NCBI GenBank assembly: GCA_964370635.1
Contig: CAYJJU010000003.1
Coordinates: 1 to 64,000, forward strand
Reading direction: 5' to 3'
Source: SIG603 sp964370635
GTDB taxonomy: Bacteria > Bacillota > Clostridia > Oscillospirales > Acutalibacteraceae
Length of the DNA stretch: 64,000 bases
Both the position numbers and the translations under genes were made by a program. Below the pieces are notes generated by a model. It did not search any database and had not been told where the DNA came from. It saw nothing but the letters and a program-made list of their open reading frames with translations. Shown here in pieces: positions 43,662 through 52,954 of this stretch. Every line of letters begins with the position of its first letter. Position 1 is the stretch's first letter.

Positions 43662-43731
43662 ATGACAATGGAGTCGTGAGAAAAGGCATGTTTTCGGATA
43701 TGTTTTGTTTTCATGACTCCTATATTTTTTT
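43662..43731 (+). promoter_or_regulatory. gltB leader: ANTAR-type hexaloop hairpin overlapping a terminator
   Basis: ATGAC-AATGGA-GTCGT (43662-43677) folds with a 6-base loop having A at 1 and G at 4. It overlaps the 5' arm of a terminator, GGAGTCGTGAGAAAA (43670-43684) with TTTTCATGACTCC (43708-43720) and a T-run. The structures exclude each other: a protein holding the first hairpin would prevent termination. ANTAR-domain proteins recognise hairpins of this loop class. A second hairpin (GAAAA-GGCATG-TTTTC) lies between but lacks the A1. Confidence 0.75.
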
Positions 43732-43743
43732 GGAGGTTTAAAA

Positions 43744-46700
43744 ATGGCGTATACACTTTATGATAAAAGATATGAACATGATGCGTGCGGAATAGGCGCA
43801 GTGGTGTCGGTGGACGGAATAAAAAGTCACCGTGTAGTGTCTGATGCGCTGTCAATTGTTGAAAAATTGGAGCACAGGGCCGGTAAAGATGCCTTGGGAG
43901 AAACCGGTGACGGCGTTGGAGTTTTAGTTCAAGTTTCACATAATTTCTTTAGTAAACTAAGCCTTGGCTTCGATATTGGTAGGGAGCGTGATTATGGCGT
44001 CGGCATGTTCTTTTTGCCCACTAATCCCCAAAAAAGAAAGCAGGCTAAAAAATTATTTGAGTTAATAACAAAAAAAGAGGGCGCAGAGTTTTTAGGCTGG
44101 CGAAATGTCCCTGTGGACTCGTCTGTATTGGGAAAAAAAGCTCTTGATAAAATGCCATGTATAGAACAGTGCTTTATAAAACGTCCCGAAGATTTGGAAA
44201 GAGGAATAGAATTTGACCGCAAGCTTTATATTATCCGTCGTGAATTTGAGCACAGCTCAAACGATACATATATTTCGAGCCTGTCTTCTCGTACCTTGGT
44301 TTATAAAGGCATGTTTTTAGTGACTCAGCTTCGTAAATTTTATATTGATTTGCAAGACGAAAACTACATGAGCTCTATAGCAATGGTTCACTCAAGATTT
44401 TCGACAAACACAAACCCCAGCTGGGAGAGGGCGCACCCAAACAGGGTAATTCTTCACAACGGCGAAATCAACACAATTAGAGGAAATGCAGACAGAATGC
44501 TTTCACGTGAAGAAACGCTGTTTTCCGATGTGCTTGGAGAGCAAATGGCTAAGGTCTTACCCGTGATAAACGGCGAGGGTTCGGACTCTGCAATGCTTGA
44601 TAATACTTTGGAATTTTTATATATGAACGGCGTGGATTTGCCGCTTGCCGTCATGATGGCCATACCCGAACCATGGAAAAATGACCCATATATGGATAGA
44701 AATAAGAAAGATTTTTACCACTACTACGCAACTATGATGGAGCCGTGGGACGGCCCTGCCGCAATACTTTATTCAGACGGCGACATGATGGGTGCAGTGC
44801 TCGATAGAAATGGCCTGCGTCCGTCAAGATACTATTTGACAAAAGACAACACGCTTATACTCTCATCAGAGGTCGGCGTGCTTGACATACCTTCTGAGGA
44901 TATAGTTAAAAAATCACGCCTACAGCCCGGCAAAATGCTTCTTGTAGACACGATAAACAAGAAAATTATTTCCGATGAAGAAATTAAACGCAACTATGCG
45001 AAAAGGCATCCATATGGAGAATGGCTTGACAGAAACTTGCTAAATTTAAGTGAATTAAATTTGCCTAATAAAAAAGTGCCTGTGTACGACAAGGAAACAC
45101 GTGCAAAACTTTACAAGGTTTTTGGCTATACTTACGAGGATGTAAAGCAGGTAATACTTCCCATGGCCAAAAACGCACTAGAGGCGACGGCTTCAATGGG
45201 TTCAGACATTCCGCTTGCTGTTTTATCGGAAAAACATCAGCCGCTTTTTAGATATTTTAAGCAAATGTTTGCCCAAGTTACAAATCCACCAATAGACTCA
45301 CTTCGTGAAGAAATTATAACGGACACCACAGTTTATTTGGGCTCAGACGGCAACTTGCTTGCGGATGGCGCCGAAAACTGCAATGTGTTAGAGGTGCAAA
45401 ATCCTATACTTACAGGCACGGATTTAATTAAAATTAAAAATTTAAATAAAAAAGGATTCAAAACGGAAACAATTTCGCTGTGCTATTATAAAAACACATC
45501 ATTAGAGCATGCGATAGATCAGTTATTTGTAAAATGCGATAAAGCGTATAAGCACGGCGCAAACATCATAATACTCTCAGACAGAGGGGTAGACGAGAAC
45601 CATGTCGCAATCCCGTCATTGCTTGCGGTTTCGGCCATGGAGCAGCACTTGGTAAGGACTAAAAAGCGTACTGCAGTGTCTATAGTCTTAGAAAGTGCCG
45701 AGCCACGAGACGTCCACCAGTTTTCGACCTTGCTAGGCTATGGCGCACGTGCAATATGTCCATATCTTGCGCATGAATGCATAGAAGAGCTTATAGAAGA
45801 AAAAGTGCTAGACAAAGACCCTTATACGGCGGTTAAAGACTATAACCATGCCGTTTTACACGGAATAGTAAAAGTTTCGGCAAAAATGGGAATTTCTGTG
45901 CTTCAGTCCTATCAATCTGCCCAAATTTTTGAGGCAATAGGCATAAACAAGGCTGTCATAGACAAATATTTTACAAACACGGTTTCTCGTGTAGAGGGAA
46001 TAGGCCTTTGTGAAATACAAGAGGGAGTAGAGTTTAGACATTCTCTAGCCTTTGACCCGCTTGGACTTGGCACGGACAACACACTAGACAGCACAGGATT
46101 TTTAAGGCTTCGCACGGGCGAAGACAAGGAAGACCATCTTTACAGCCCTGCTATCATCATAGCGCTTCAACAGGCTGTGCAAAATGGGGATTATAAACGA
46201 TTTAAAGAGTACAGTGCCATGGTAGACGATGAGCATAAACCGCATACCTTAAGAGGTTTGCTCGCGTTTAAGTTTGATGAAAACAAGGCTATAGCGCTTG
46301 ATGAAGTTGAGTCTGTAGACGAGATTGTAAAAAGATTTAAAACGGGTGCGATGTCTTACGGCTCTATATCAAAAGAGGCGCATGAGTGTATGGCGCTTGC
46401 GATGAACAAAATCGGCGGAAAATCGAATTCAGGCGAAGGCGGCGAAGAGCCTAGCAGACTAAGCACAGAGAAAAACAGTGCGATAAAACAAGTGGCATCA
46501 GGCCGTTTTGGCGTGACAAGCCAGTACCTTATGTCGGCACAGGAAATTCAAATAAAAATGGCGCAGGGGGCAAAACCCGGCGAGGGCGGACATTTGCCGG
46601 GCGCAAAAGTGTATCCGTGGATTGCAAAAACAAGGCACTCCACCCCCGGTGTATCGCTCATCTCTCCTCCTCCTCATCATGATATTTATTCTATAGAGGA

Positions 46701-48255
46701 CTTAGCTCAGCTCATTTATGACCTTAAAAATGCCAACAGAAAGGCTAGAATATCCGTTAAATTGGTGTCAGAGGCGGGAGTTGGAACTATTGCGGCCGGT
46801 GTTGCAAAGGCAGGTGCTTCTGTAATACTAATATCGGGTTACGACGGAGGAACAGGCGCGGCACCTTTAAGCTCAATTTTAGATGCGGGCTTGCCGTGGG
46901 AGTTAGGCCTTGCCGAGGCGCATCAGACGCTTATTAAAAACGGGCTTAGAAGCAGTGTGGTCTTGGAAACTGACGGAAAGCTTATGAGCGGACGTGATGT
47001 GGCAATTGCTGCGATACTTGGTGCAGAAGAATTTGGTTTTGCATCGGCACCGCTTGTAGCCATGGGTTGCATGATGATGAGGGTATGTAATTTAGACACT
47101 TGCCCCGTCGGCATAGCAACACAAAATGAATGCCTTAGAAAAAGATTTAAAGGCAAACCCGAATATGTCATGAATTTTATGCGCTATGTAGCAGAGGAAC
47201 TCCGTGAAATTATGGCAAAACTCGGCGTTAAAAGCCTAGACGAGCTCACAGGAAGAACCGACCTGATTAAGGTTAAGGATAAAAAAGTGACAAAACGTGC
47301 AGAGCTTGTCGATATGGGCAGGATAATTTCAAGCGAATATGCAAATGTAGAAGAAAAAACATATAATCCTAAAAATGCCTATGATTTCAAATTATCTGAA
47401 ACCGTAGACGAGGCGGTTTTAATCAAGAAATTCAAAAAGGCGATAGAGAGTGGAACTCCTCACAGTGAAAGCATAAAACTTTCCAGCATAAATAGGACAG
47501 TGGGAACTATTTTGGGTTCTGAAATTACAAAAAAACACATAAATTCACTTGCCGATGACACCTATGTTTTACACTGCACGGGTGGTGTAGGCCAGTCTTT
47601 CGGTGCATTTATCCCAAAAGGACTAACGCTTAGACTAGAAGGCGATGCAAACGATTACTTTGGCAAAGGCCTTTCGGGAGGAAAACTTGTGGTAACTCCG
47701 CCAAAATCCTCTGAATTTAGCGCCGAGGAAAATATCATCATAGGCAACGTAGCTTTTTATGGTGCTACCTCGGGCGAGAGCTATATAAACGGCATCGCAG
47801 GCGAGAGATTTATGGTAAGAAACTCGGGAGCGACTTGTGTTGTAGAGGGCTGTGGTGACCATGGGCTTGAATACATGACAGGTGGTAAGGCGGTAGTTTT
47901 AGGCGAAACAGGCAAAAACTTTGCCGCGGGCATGAGTGGCGGAACGGCCTATGTGCTTGATAAAAAGCATGAACTTTACCTAAAGCTTAATAAAGAATTT
48001 GTTTCATTAACTGAAATTAGCGACCGTCAAGACATAGACGAGCTTAAGGCGCTAATTAAAAAGCATTTTGAAGAAACGGGCTCACCCCTTGCAAAAAACA
48101 TTTTAGAAAATTTTGGCAAGGCTTTACCGGACTTTAAGAAAATTGTGCCAAATAAATACATGGAGATGCTAAACTTAATTTCAGACTATAAAAAAGAGGG
48201 AGTATCTGAAGAAGAGGCACGCATGAAGGCTTTCATGGCATCACTAAAAGATTAG
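43744..48255 (+). CDS. gltB: Glutamate synthase large subunit
   Basis: GltB makes glutamate from glutamine and 2-oxoglutarate with GltD. The 1503-residue protein has an N-terminal glutaminase domain (Cys15 in HDACGIG; Met and Ala-Tyr-Thr-Leu-Tyr may be removed in maturation), a central domain, an FMN-binding synthase domain (KPGEGGHLPGAKV, SGYDGGTGAAPLSS) with the 3Fe-4S cysteines near CMMMRVCNLDTCPVG, and a C-terminal beta-helix (GGKAVVLGETGKNFAAGMSGG). It is the first gene of a long operon, with gltD 15 bases on. Confidence 0.98.
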   Translation: MAYTLYDKRYEHDACGIGAVVSVDGIKSHRVVSDALSIVEKLEHRAGKDALGETGDGVGVLVQVSHNFFSKLSLGFDIGRERDYGVGMFFLPTNPQKRKQAKKLFELITKKEGAEFLGWRNVPVDSSVLGKKALDKMPCIEQCFIKRPEDLERGIEFDRKLYIIRREFEHSSNDTYISSLSSRTLVYKGMFLVTQLRKFYIDLQDENYMSSIAMVHSRFSTNTNPSWERAHPNRVILHNGEINTIRGNADRMLSREETLFSDVLGEQMAKVLPVINGEGSDSAMLDNTLEFLYMNGVDLPLAVMMAIPEPWKNDPYMDRNKKDFYHYYATMMEPWDGPAAILYSDGDMMGAVLDRNGLRPSRYYLTKDNTLILSSEVGVLDIPSEDIVKKSRLQPGKMLLVDTINKKIISDEEIKRNYAKRHPYGEWLDRNLLNLSELNLPNKKVPVYDKETRAKLYKVFGYTYEDVKQVILPMAKNALEATASMGSDIPLAVLSEKHQPLFRYFKQMFAQVTNPPIDSLREEIITDTTVYLGSDGNLLADGAENCNVLEVQNPILTGTDLIKIKNLNKKGFKTETISLCYYKNTSLEHAIDQLFVKCDKAYKHGANIIILSDRGVDENHVAIPSLLAVSAMEQHLVRTKKRTAVSIVLESAEPRDVHQFSTLLGYGARAICPYLAHECIEELIEEKVLDKDPYTAVKDYNHAVLHGIVKVSAKMGISVLQSYQSAQIFEAIGINKAVIDKYFTNTVSRVEGIGLCEIQEGVEFRHSLAFDPLGLGTDNTLDSTGFLRLRTGEDKEDHLYSPAIIIALQQAVQNGDYKRFKEYSAMVDDEHKPHTLRGLLAFKFDENKAIALDEVESVDEIVKRFKTGAMSYGSISKEAHECMALAMNKIGGKSNSGEGGEEPSRLSTEKNSAIKQVASGRFGVTSQYLMSAQEIQIKMAQGAKPGEGGHLPGAKVYPWIAKTRHSTPGVSLISPPPHHDIYSIEDLAQLIYDLKNANRKARISVKLVSEAGVGTIAAGVAKAGASVILISGYDGGTGAAPLSSILDAGLPWELGLAEAHQTLIKNGLRSSVVLETDGKLMSGRDVAIAAILGAEEFGFASAPLVAMGCMMMRVCNLDTCPVGIATQNECLRKRFKGKPEYVMNFMRYVAEELREIMAKLGVKSLDELTGRTDLIKVKDKKVTKRAELVDMGRIISSEYANVEEKTYNPKNAYDFKLSETVDEAVLIKKFKKAIESGTPHSESIKLSSINRTVGTILGSEITKKHINSLADDTYVLHCTGGVGQSFGAFIPKGLTLRLEGDANDYFGKGLSGGKLVVTPPKSSEFSAEENIIIGNVAFYGATSGESYINGIAGERFMVRNSGATCVVEGCGDHGLEYMTGGKAVVLGETGKNFAAGMSGGTAYVLDKKHELYLKLNKEFVSLTEISDRQDIDELKALIKKHFEETGSPLAKNILENFGKALPDFKKIVPNKYMEMLNLISDYKKEGVSEEEARMKAFMASLKD

Positions 48256-48270
48256 AAAGGAATTAATATT

Positions 48271-49707
48271 ATGGGAAAACCCACAGGTTTTTTAGAATAT
48301 GAAAGAAACGCAAACAAGCGCATTTCGGTTTTACAGCGAGTAGAAAATTTTTCGGAATTTTACGACATAAACTGTGAAGAAGAGCGCGTAAAACAAGGTG
48401 CAAGATGCATGAACTGCGGTGTTCCTTTTTGTGGCTCGGCGATTAAGCTTTCGGGCATGGTTACAGGCTGCCCTCTTAATAATCTTATCCCTGAGTGGAA
48501 TGAGGAAATATACGGCAGAAGGTATTCACACGGCCTTTCAAGGCTGTTAAAAACAAGCTGTTTTCCAGAGTTTACCGGAAGGGTTTGTCCGGCACTTTGT
48601 GAAAAAGCTTGCATAAACGGAATGGACTGCGACCCCGTCACTATTCGTGACAATGAACTGTTTTTGATAGAGGAAGGCTTTAAAAGCGGCGAAATGTCGC
48701 CAAAGCCACCGCTTATTAGAAGCGATAAAAAGGTTGCGGTAATAGGCTCGGGTCCTGCAGGCCTTGCCACGGCAGAAAAGCTTAATAAAAGAGGCCACAA
48801 CGTCACAGTTTTTGAGCGTGACGACAGATTTGGCGGACTGCTCATGTATGGAATACCCAACATGAAGCTTGATAAAAAAATTGTGGAGCGCCGAATAAAT
48901 TTAATGAGACAAGAGGGCGTGGAATTTGTGGCGAACATGGATTTTGGTAAAAATCTAAAACTCGACACGCTTAAAAAAGAGTTTGATGCCATAGTACTGT
49001 GCTGTGGTGCAAAAAAAGCAAGGGATTTAGACGTAAAAAACAGAGATGTAAAAGGCGTGCACTTTGCGGTAGATTTTTTGACAAGCACGACAAAAAGCCT
49101 TATAGACAGCAATTTATCCGACAATAAATATATAAGCGCAAAGGGCTTAAATGTAATTGTATTAGGCGGCGGCGACACGGGAAATGACTGCGTTGGAACT
49201 GCAATTAGGCACGGGGCAAAATCGGTGGTGCAAATAGAAATGCTACAAAAAGCACCCGACTCACGCCTGCCATCAAACCCATGGCCGGAATGGCCTAAAG
49301 TGGCCACTACAGACTACGGGCAAGAAGAGGCGATAGAAATATTCAAAAAAGACCCTCGTGTTTATCAGACAACAATAAAAGAAATAGGCGAAAAAGACGG
49401 TAAAATTGCATCTGTAGTAACAGTTAAAGTGGAGTTTAAAGACGGAAAGCTTTGTGAAGTAAAGGGAAGCGAGATTACACTAGAGGCGGATATGCTCCTG
49501 ATAGCGGCAGGGTTTTTGGGTCATGAAGATTACTCGGCAAAAGGAATAATTCTACCGCAAAAAGACGATGATTTATTTAAAACAGACAAAGAGGGAATTT
49601 TTTCATGCGGTGACATGAAAAGAGGGCAATCTTTGGTAGTATGGGCGGTAGCAGACGCAATTAAATGCGCAAAAGAAGTAGACGATTACCTATCGGAATT
49701 ATACTAA
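48271..49707 (+). CDS. gltD: Glutamate synthase small subunit
   Basis: GltD passes NADPH electrons to GltB. The 478-residue protein has an N-terminal Cys-rich 4Fe-4S region (CMNCGVPFC, TGRVCPALCEKAC), an FAD-binding motif VIGSGPAGLATAEKL and an NAD(P)-binding motif VLGGGDTGNDCVGTA. AAAGGAAT precedes the ATG. It lies between gltB and a GlnA-like gene. Confidence 0.97.
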   Translation: MGKPTGFLEYERNANKRISVLQRVENFSEFYDINCEEERVKQGARCMNCGVPFCGSAIKLSGMVTGCPLNNLIPEWNEEIYGRRYSHGLSRLLKTSCFPEFTGRVCPALCEKACINGMDCDPVTIRDNELFLIEEGFKSGEMSPKPPLIRSDKKVAVIGSGPAGLATAEKLNKRGHNVTVFERDDRFGGLLMYGIPNMKLDKKIVERRINLMRQEGVEFVANMDFGKNLKLDTLKKEFDAIVLCCGAKKARDLDVKNRDVKGVHFAVDFLTSTTKSLIDSNLSDNKYISAKGLNVIVLGGGDTGNDCVGTAIRHGAKSVVQIEMLQKAPDSRLPSNPWPEWPKVATTDYGQEEAIEIFKKDPRVYQTTIKEIGEKDGKIASVVTVKVEFKDGKLCEVKGSEITLEADMLLIAAGFLGHEDYSAKGIILPQKDDDLFKTDKEGIFSCGDMKRGQSLVVWAVADAIKCAKEVDDYLSELY

Positions 49708-49735
49708 TTAATATTTTTATTAAGGAGAAAAGCAG

Positions 49736-50956
49736 ATGGACAACACTGTAAGAGAGATGTTAGAGTTTATAAACGAAAACGATGTTAAATTTATTCGTCT
49801 GGGATTTTGCGACCCCTTTGGAATACACAAAAACATTTCTATCATGTCAAATGAACTTGCCGATGCATTTGAAAACGGAATAGCGTTAAGCGCCGATTCT
49901 ATAAGAGGTTTCGGGCAGGGCGAAAATTCAACACTGCTACTCTTTCCCGACCCACGCACACTAACAGTGCTACCTTGGCGACCGGGACCGGGTAGGGTGG
50001 TAAGGTTTTACTGCTATATAAAGGACGCAAACGGAAATGACTTTTTTGCAGACAGCAGAAGAATTTTAAAAGAGAGCATAAAACAGCTTCAAAAAGACGG
50101 GATAAGCTGTAAAATTGGAACAGACTGCGAGTTTTATCTGTTTAAAACCGATGAAAACGGCGACCCGACATATAATACCTTAGATTTTGCCGGTTACTGC
50201 GATATTGCGCCTTTAGACAAGGGCGAAAATATCAGACGTGAAATATGCCTAAACCTTGAAGAAATGGGACTAGAGCCAAAATGCTCACATCATGAAAAAG
50301 GGCCGGGGCAAAATGAAATTGATTTTATATACAGCGACGCACTAAGTGCCGCCGATAACTTTTTAACGTTTAAGTCGGTGGTAAAGGCTATATCGGCAAG
50401 AAATGGCCTTTACGCCTCGTTCATGCCAAAGCCACTAGAAGACGAGGCAGGAAGTGGGCTTAGACTTAATATTGAAATTGCCTCCTCGGGACTTTCTGGG
50501 GCGCAAGCCGACAGTTTTGCCGCAGGAATAGCACAAAAGGCAGAGGAAATAACACTGCTTTTAAATCCTATACCAAACTCTTACAGCAGGCTTGATAATT
50601 TTTGGACTGGGGTTAAACCTTATGTAAAAGTGGCTAAATCCACAAACAACGGGATATCAATCGAGTTGCGCTCAAGCGACTGCACTATTAATCCCTATAT
50701 TGCATTTGCGCTAATTTTATCCGCAGGCAGGCATGGGGTTAAAAATAAACTTTCCTTAAATGACATTAAACCGGCATTTCCAAAAAAAATATCTGAGGCT
50801 ATAGACTCGTTTGAAAAATCAGAGTTTGCCCTAGAAATACTTGGAAAACAGCTATTAAACTGCATTGTAAGTGAAAAAAGGGCAGAGGATAACGACTATA
50901 ACACCGCAAAAGATAAAGAAATCTATACTGCAAAAAAATATTTTAACATATACTAA
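49736..50956 (+). CDS. GlnA-family protein with altered active site
   Basis: The 406-residue protein matches glutamine synthetase (GlnA family) along its length, with the substrate segment HHEKGPGQNEIDF and ELRSSD kept. Three sites differ from active enzymes: GSGMH is GSGLR (Arg243 in place of the metal-binding His), about ten residues covering the NRSxLIRIP Arg loop are missing (around 296-306), and the ExE metal pair reads DCE. It may be inactive or act on another substrate. It lies between gltD and nitR, and a full GSIII (glnN) lies in the same block, so a regulatory (glutamine-sensing) role is plausible. It is shorter than usual GlnA (about 440 residues). Confidence 0.85.
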   Translation: MDNTVREMLEFINENDVKFIRLGFCDPFGIHKNISIMSNELADAFENGIALSADSIRGFGQGENSTLLLFPDPRTLTVLPWRPGPGRVVRFYCYIKDANGNDFFADSRRILKESIKQLQKDGISCKIGTDCEFYLFKTDENGDPTYNTLDFAGYCDIAPLDKGENIRREICLNLEEMGLEPKCSHHEKGPGQNEIDFIYSDALSAADNFLTFKSVVKAISARNGLYASFMPKPLEDEAGSGLRLNIEIASSGLSGAQADSFAAGIAQKAEEITLLLNPIPNSYSRLDNFWTGVKPYVKVAKSTNNGISIELRSSDCTINPYIAFALILSAGRHGVKNKLSLNDIKPAFPKKISEAIDSFEKSEFALEILGKQLLNCIVSEKRAEDNDYNTAKDKEIYTAKKYFNIY

Positions 50957-50985
50957 AATATTTCTTTTAGAAAGGATGTGAGATA

Positions 50986-51558
50986 ATCGAAAGCGCATTA
51001 ATTGTATCTGCAACCGAAAAAGGTACTCAGTTACTAAAAAGTTTACTTAAAGAGTTTTCGATAGAGAGAATAGCCACTGTTTCCACAGGTCACAGGGCAA
51101 GAAGAATTGTGTCAGAGCAAGACTTCGATCTCGTCGTAGTTAATTCACCGCTTACAGATGAAATCGGTGAAAAACTGTCTTGCCACATCATAGAAAAAGG
51201 CATAAGTCAGGTGGTGCTCATTGTAAAGAGTGACTATTATGATGAGATTTCTTCACTTGTAGAAGATGATGGTGTTATCACAATTTCCAAACCAATCAAC
51301 AAAAGCACTTTATGGTTTTCGCTAAAACTTGCAAAAGCCGCATACAGCAGGATGAAAAAAATCCAAAAAGAAAATGTTAAGCTCGTAGAAAAGTTAGAGG
51401 ACATTAAGATAGTTTCAAGGGCGAAAAGCATACTTATTTCTCACCTTAACATGACAGAACAAGAGGCGCACAAGCACATAGAGCAAGAGGCAATGGACGC
51501 TAGGATAAGAAGACGGGCAGTTGCAGAGAGGATACTGAGAACATATGAGAACAAATGA
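50986..51558 (+). CDS. nitR: NitR-type ANTAR antiterminator with pseudo-receiver
   Basis: The 190-residue protein has an N-terminal receiver-like domain and a C-terminal ANTAR RNA-binding domain (ILISHLNMTEQEAHKHIEQE...). The receiver lacks the phospho-acceptor Asp (Asn in DLVVVNSPL) and the acidic pair after strand 1, so phosphorylation is unlikely. The frame has no ATG, GTG or TTG where the domain should begin: ATC at 50986 (or ATA at 50983) lies at the expected distance from AAAGGATGTGAG; the next usual start, GTG 51109, would delete 41 conserved residues. In solventogenic clostridia a glnA-nitR pair is known. It probably antiterminates the gltB, asnA and amt leaders. Confidence 0.85.
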   Translation: MESALIVSATEKGTQLLKSLLKEFSIERIATVSTGHRARRIVSEQDFDLVVVNSPLTDEIGEKLSCHIIEKGISQVVLIVKSDYYDEISSLVEDDGVITISKPINKSTLWFSLKLAKAAYSRMKKIQKENVKLVEKLEDIKIVSRAKSILISHLNMTEQEAHKHIEQEAMDARIRRRAVAERILRTYENK

Positions 51559-52954
51559 TAAATTAAAGGAAGAATGTGCTGTTTTTGGCGTAAGTCTTAA
51601 TACGGACGAGGCTCCGGGAGTGACGTATAACGGCCTTCTCGCACTCCAGCACAGAGGACAGGAAAGCAGTGGAATTGCCGTTTCAAAAGACAATAATATT
51701 TTGTTTCATAAAAACATCGGACTTGCAAGCGAGGTTTTTTCCGGTAAAGTAATGAAAAACTTGCCAAAAAGTGGCTGTGCCATAGGGCATAATAGATATT
51801 CTACCACGGGTGGAAACAAGAGAGAAAATGCAGGGCCCTTTTTATCAGAATTTTTAACAGGGCGAATTGCCGTGGCGCATAATGGAAATGTGACAAATGC
51901 CGCAAAGCTAAAAGTAGAGCTTGAAAAAAACGGACTTAATTTTGTGTCGACAAGCGACAGCGAGGTAGTTGCCGCACTAATAGCCTATAGGGTAATGTCC
52001 TGTGGCGATGTTATTAAAGGAATAAAAACGGCGGTATCTCAGCTTGAAGGGGCATTTTCGCTTGTGATTTTAGCTAATGATGATAAATTAATTGCAGTAA
52101 GAGATGCAAATGGGTACAGGCCTTTATGCATAGGTGTTAGTGAAAACGGCATGGCAGTATCCTCAGAAAGCTGTGCGCTTGACAGCTGCGATTTTAATTT
52201 TTTAAGAGATGTAAAACCGGGTGAGTTTGTGCTTATTGAAAACTCGGAAATTAAAGAGAGTGTTAATCTTCTTAAAAAAGAGCAGGGCAATGGCGGACTA
52301 TGTATTTTTGAATACATTTATTTCGCACGTCCTGACAGCATTATAGACGGCGTTAGTGTGTATAATGCGAGATATAACATGGGCAAAACCCTTGCGCTAG
52401 AGCATCCTGTAAAGGCAGACGTAGTGTGCGGAGTGCCGGACAGTGGACTCGAGGCGGCCATAGGGTATAGCGCACAAAGCGGTATTCCGCTGGTGTCGGG
52501 TTTTGTAAAAAACAGATATATAGGAAGAAGTTTTATATATCCCACACAAAGCCACAGGGAGGGCGCAGTAAAATTAAAGCTTAACCCGCTTAGTGTAAAT
52601 GTAAAGGGCAAGAGTGTAGTGCTGGTAGACGATTCTATCGTAAGGGGCACAACAATAAAGAGGATAGTTTATAGTTTAAGAAACGCAGGGGCTAAAGAGG
52701 TTCACCTTAGAATTTCGGCGCCTCCGTTTAAATACACTTGTCACTATGGCACGGACGTAGACGACGAGATGAGCCTTGTGGCAAATAAAATGAGCATAGA
52801 AGAAATATGTAAAGACATAGGTGCAAATAGCCTTGGCTATATATCTGTACAGGGAGTCAAAAATTGTTGCAAAGAGTCCTGTGTTCCATTTTGCACCAAC
52901 TGTTTTACAGGAGATAATAAAGTGTTAGGAAACCATAAAGGAGTTTTAGAATGA
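51545..52954 (+). CDS. purF: Amidophosphoribosyltransferase
   Basis: PurF starts purine synthesis by adding the amide nitrogen of glutamine to PRPP. The 469-residue protein has a short propeptide ending before the catalytic Cys11 (KEECAVFG), which becomes the N-terminus, a PRPP-binding loop (VVLVDDSIVRGTT) and C-terminal Cys residues (NCCKESCVPFCTNC) that fit a 4Fe-4S cluster as in Firmicute PurF. It overlaps the end of nitR by 14 bases and dapF by 4, so it is a coupled member of the nitrogen operon. Confidence 0.95.
   Translation: MRTNDKLKEECAVFGVSLNTDEAPGVTYNGLLALQHRGQESSGIAVSKDNNILFHKNIGLASEVFSGKVMKNLPKSGCAIGHNRYSTTGGNKRENAGPFLSEFLTGRIAVAHNGNVTNAAKLKVELEKNGLNFVSTSDSEVVAALIAYRVMSCGDVIKGIKTAVSQLEGAFSLVILANDDKLIAVRDANGYRPLCIGVSENGMAVSSESCALDSCDFNFLRDVKPGEFVLIENSEIKESVNLLKKEQGNGGLCIFEYIYFARPDSIIDGVSVYNARYNMGKTLALEHPVKADVVCGVPDSGLEAAIGYSAQSGIPLVSGFVKNRYIGRSFIYPTQSHREGAVKLKLNPLSVNVKGKSVVLVDDSIVRGTTIKRIVYSLRNAGAKEVHLRISAPPFKYTCHYGTDVDDEMSLVANKMSIEEICKDIGANSLGYISVQGVKNCCKESCVPFCTNCFTGDNKVLGNHKGVLE

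Noticed and set aside
43662..43731. Glutamine riboswitch (glnA RNA motif) in the gltB leader
   Set aside because: The conserved glnA aptamer segments are not present; the layout fits a hexaloop antiterminator better.
50971..51108. Frameshift in nitR as the cause of the missing start
   Set aside because: The frame is continuous and conserved from 50986 on; only the start codon is unusual.
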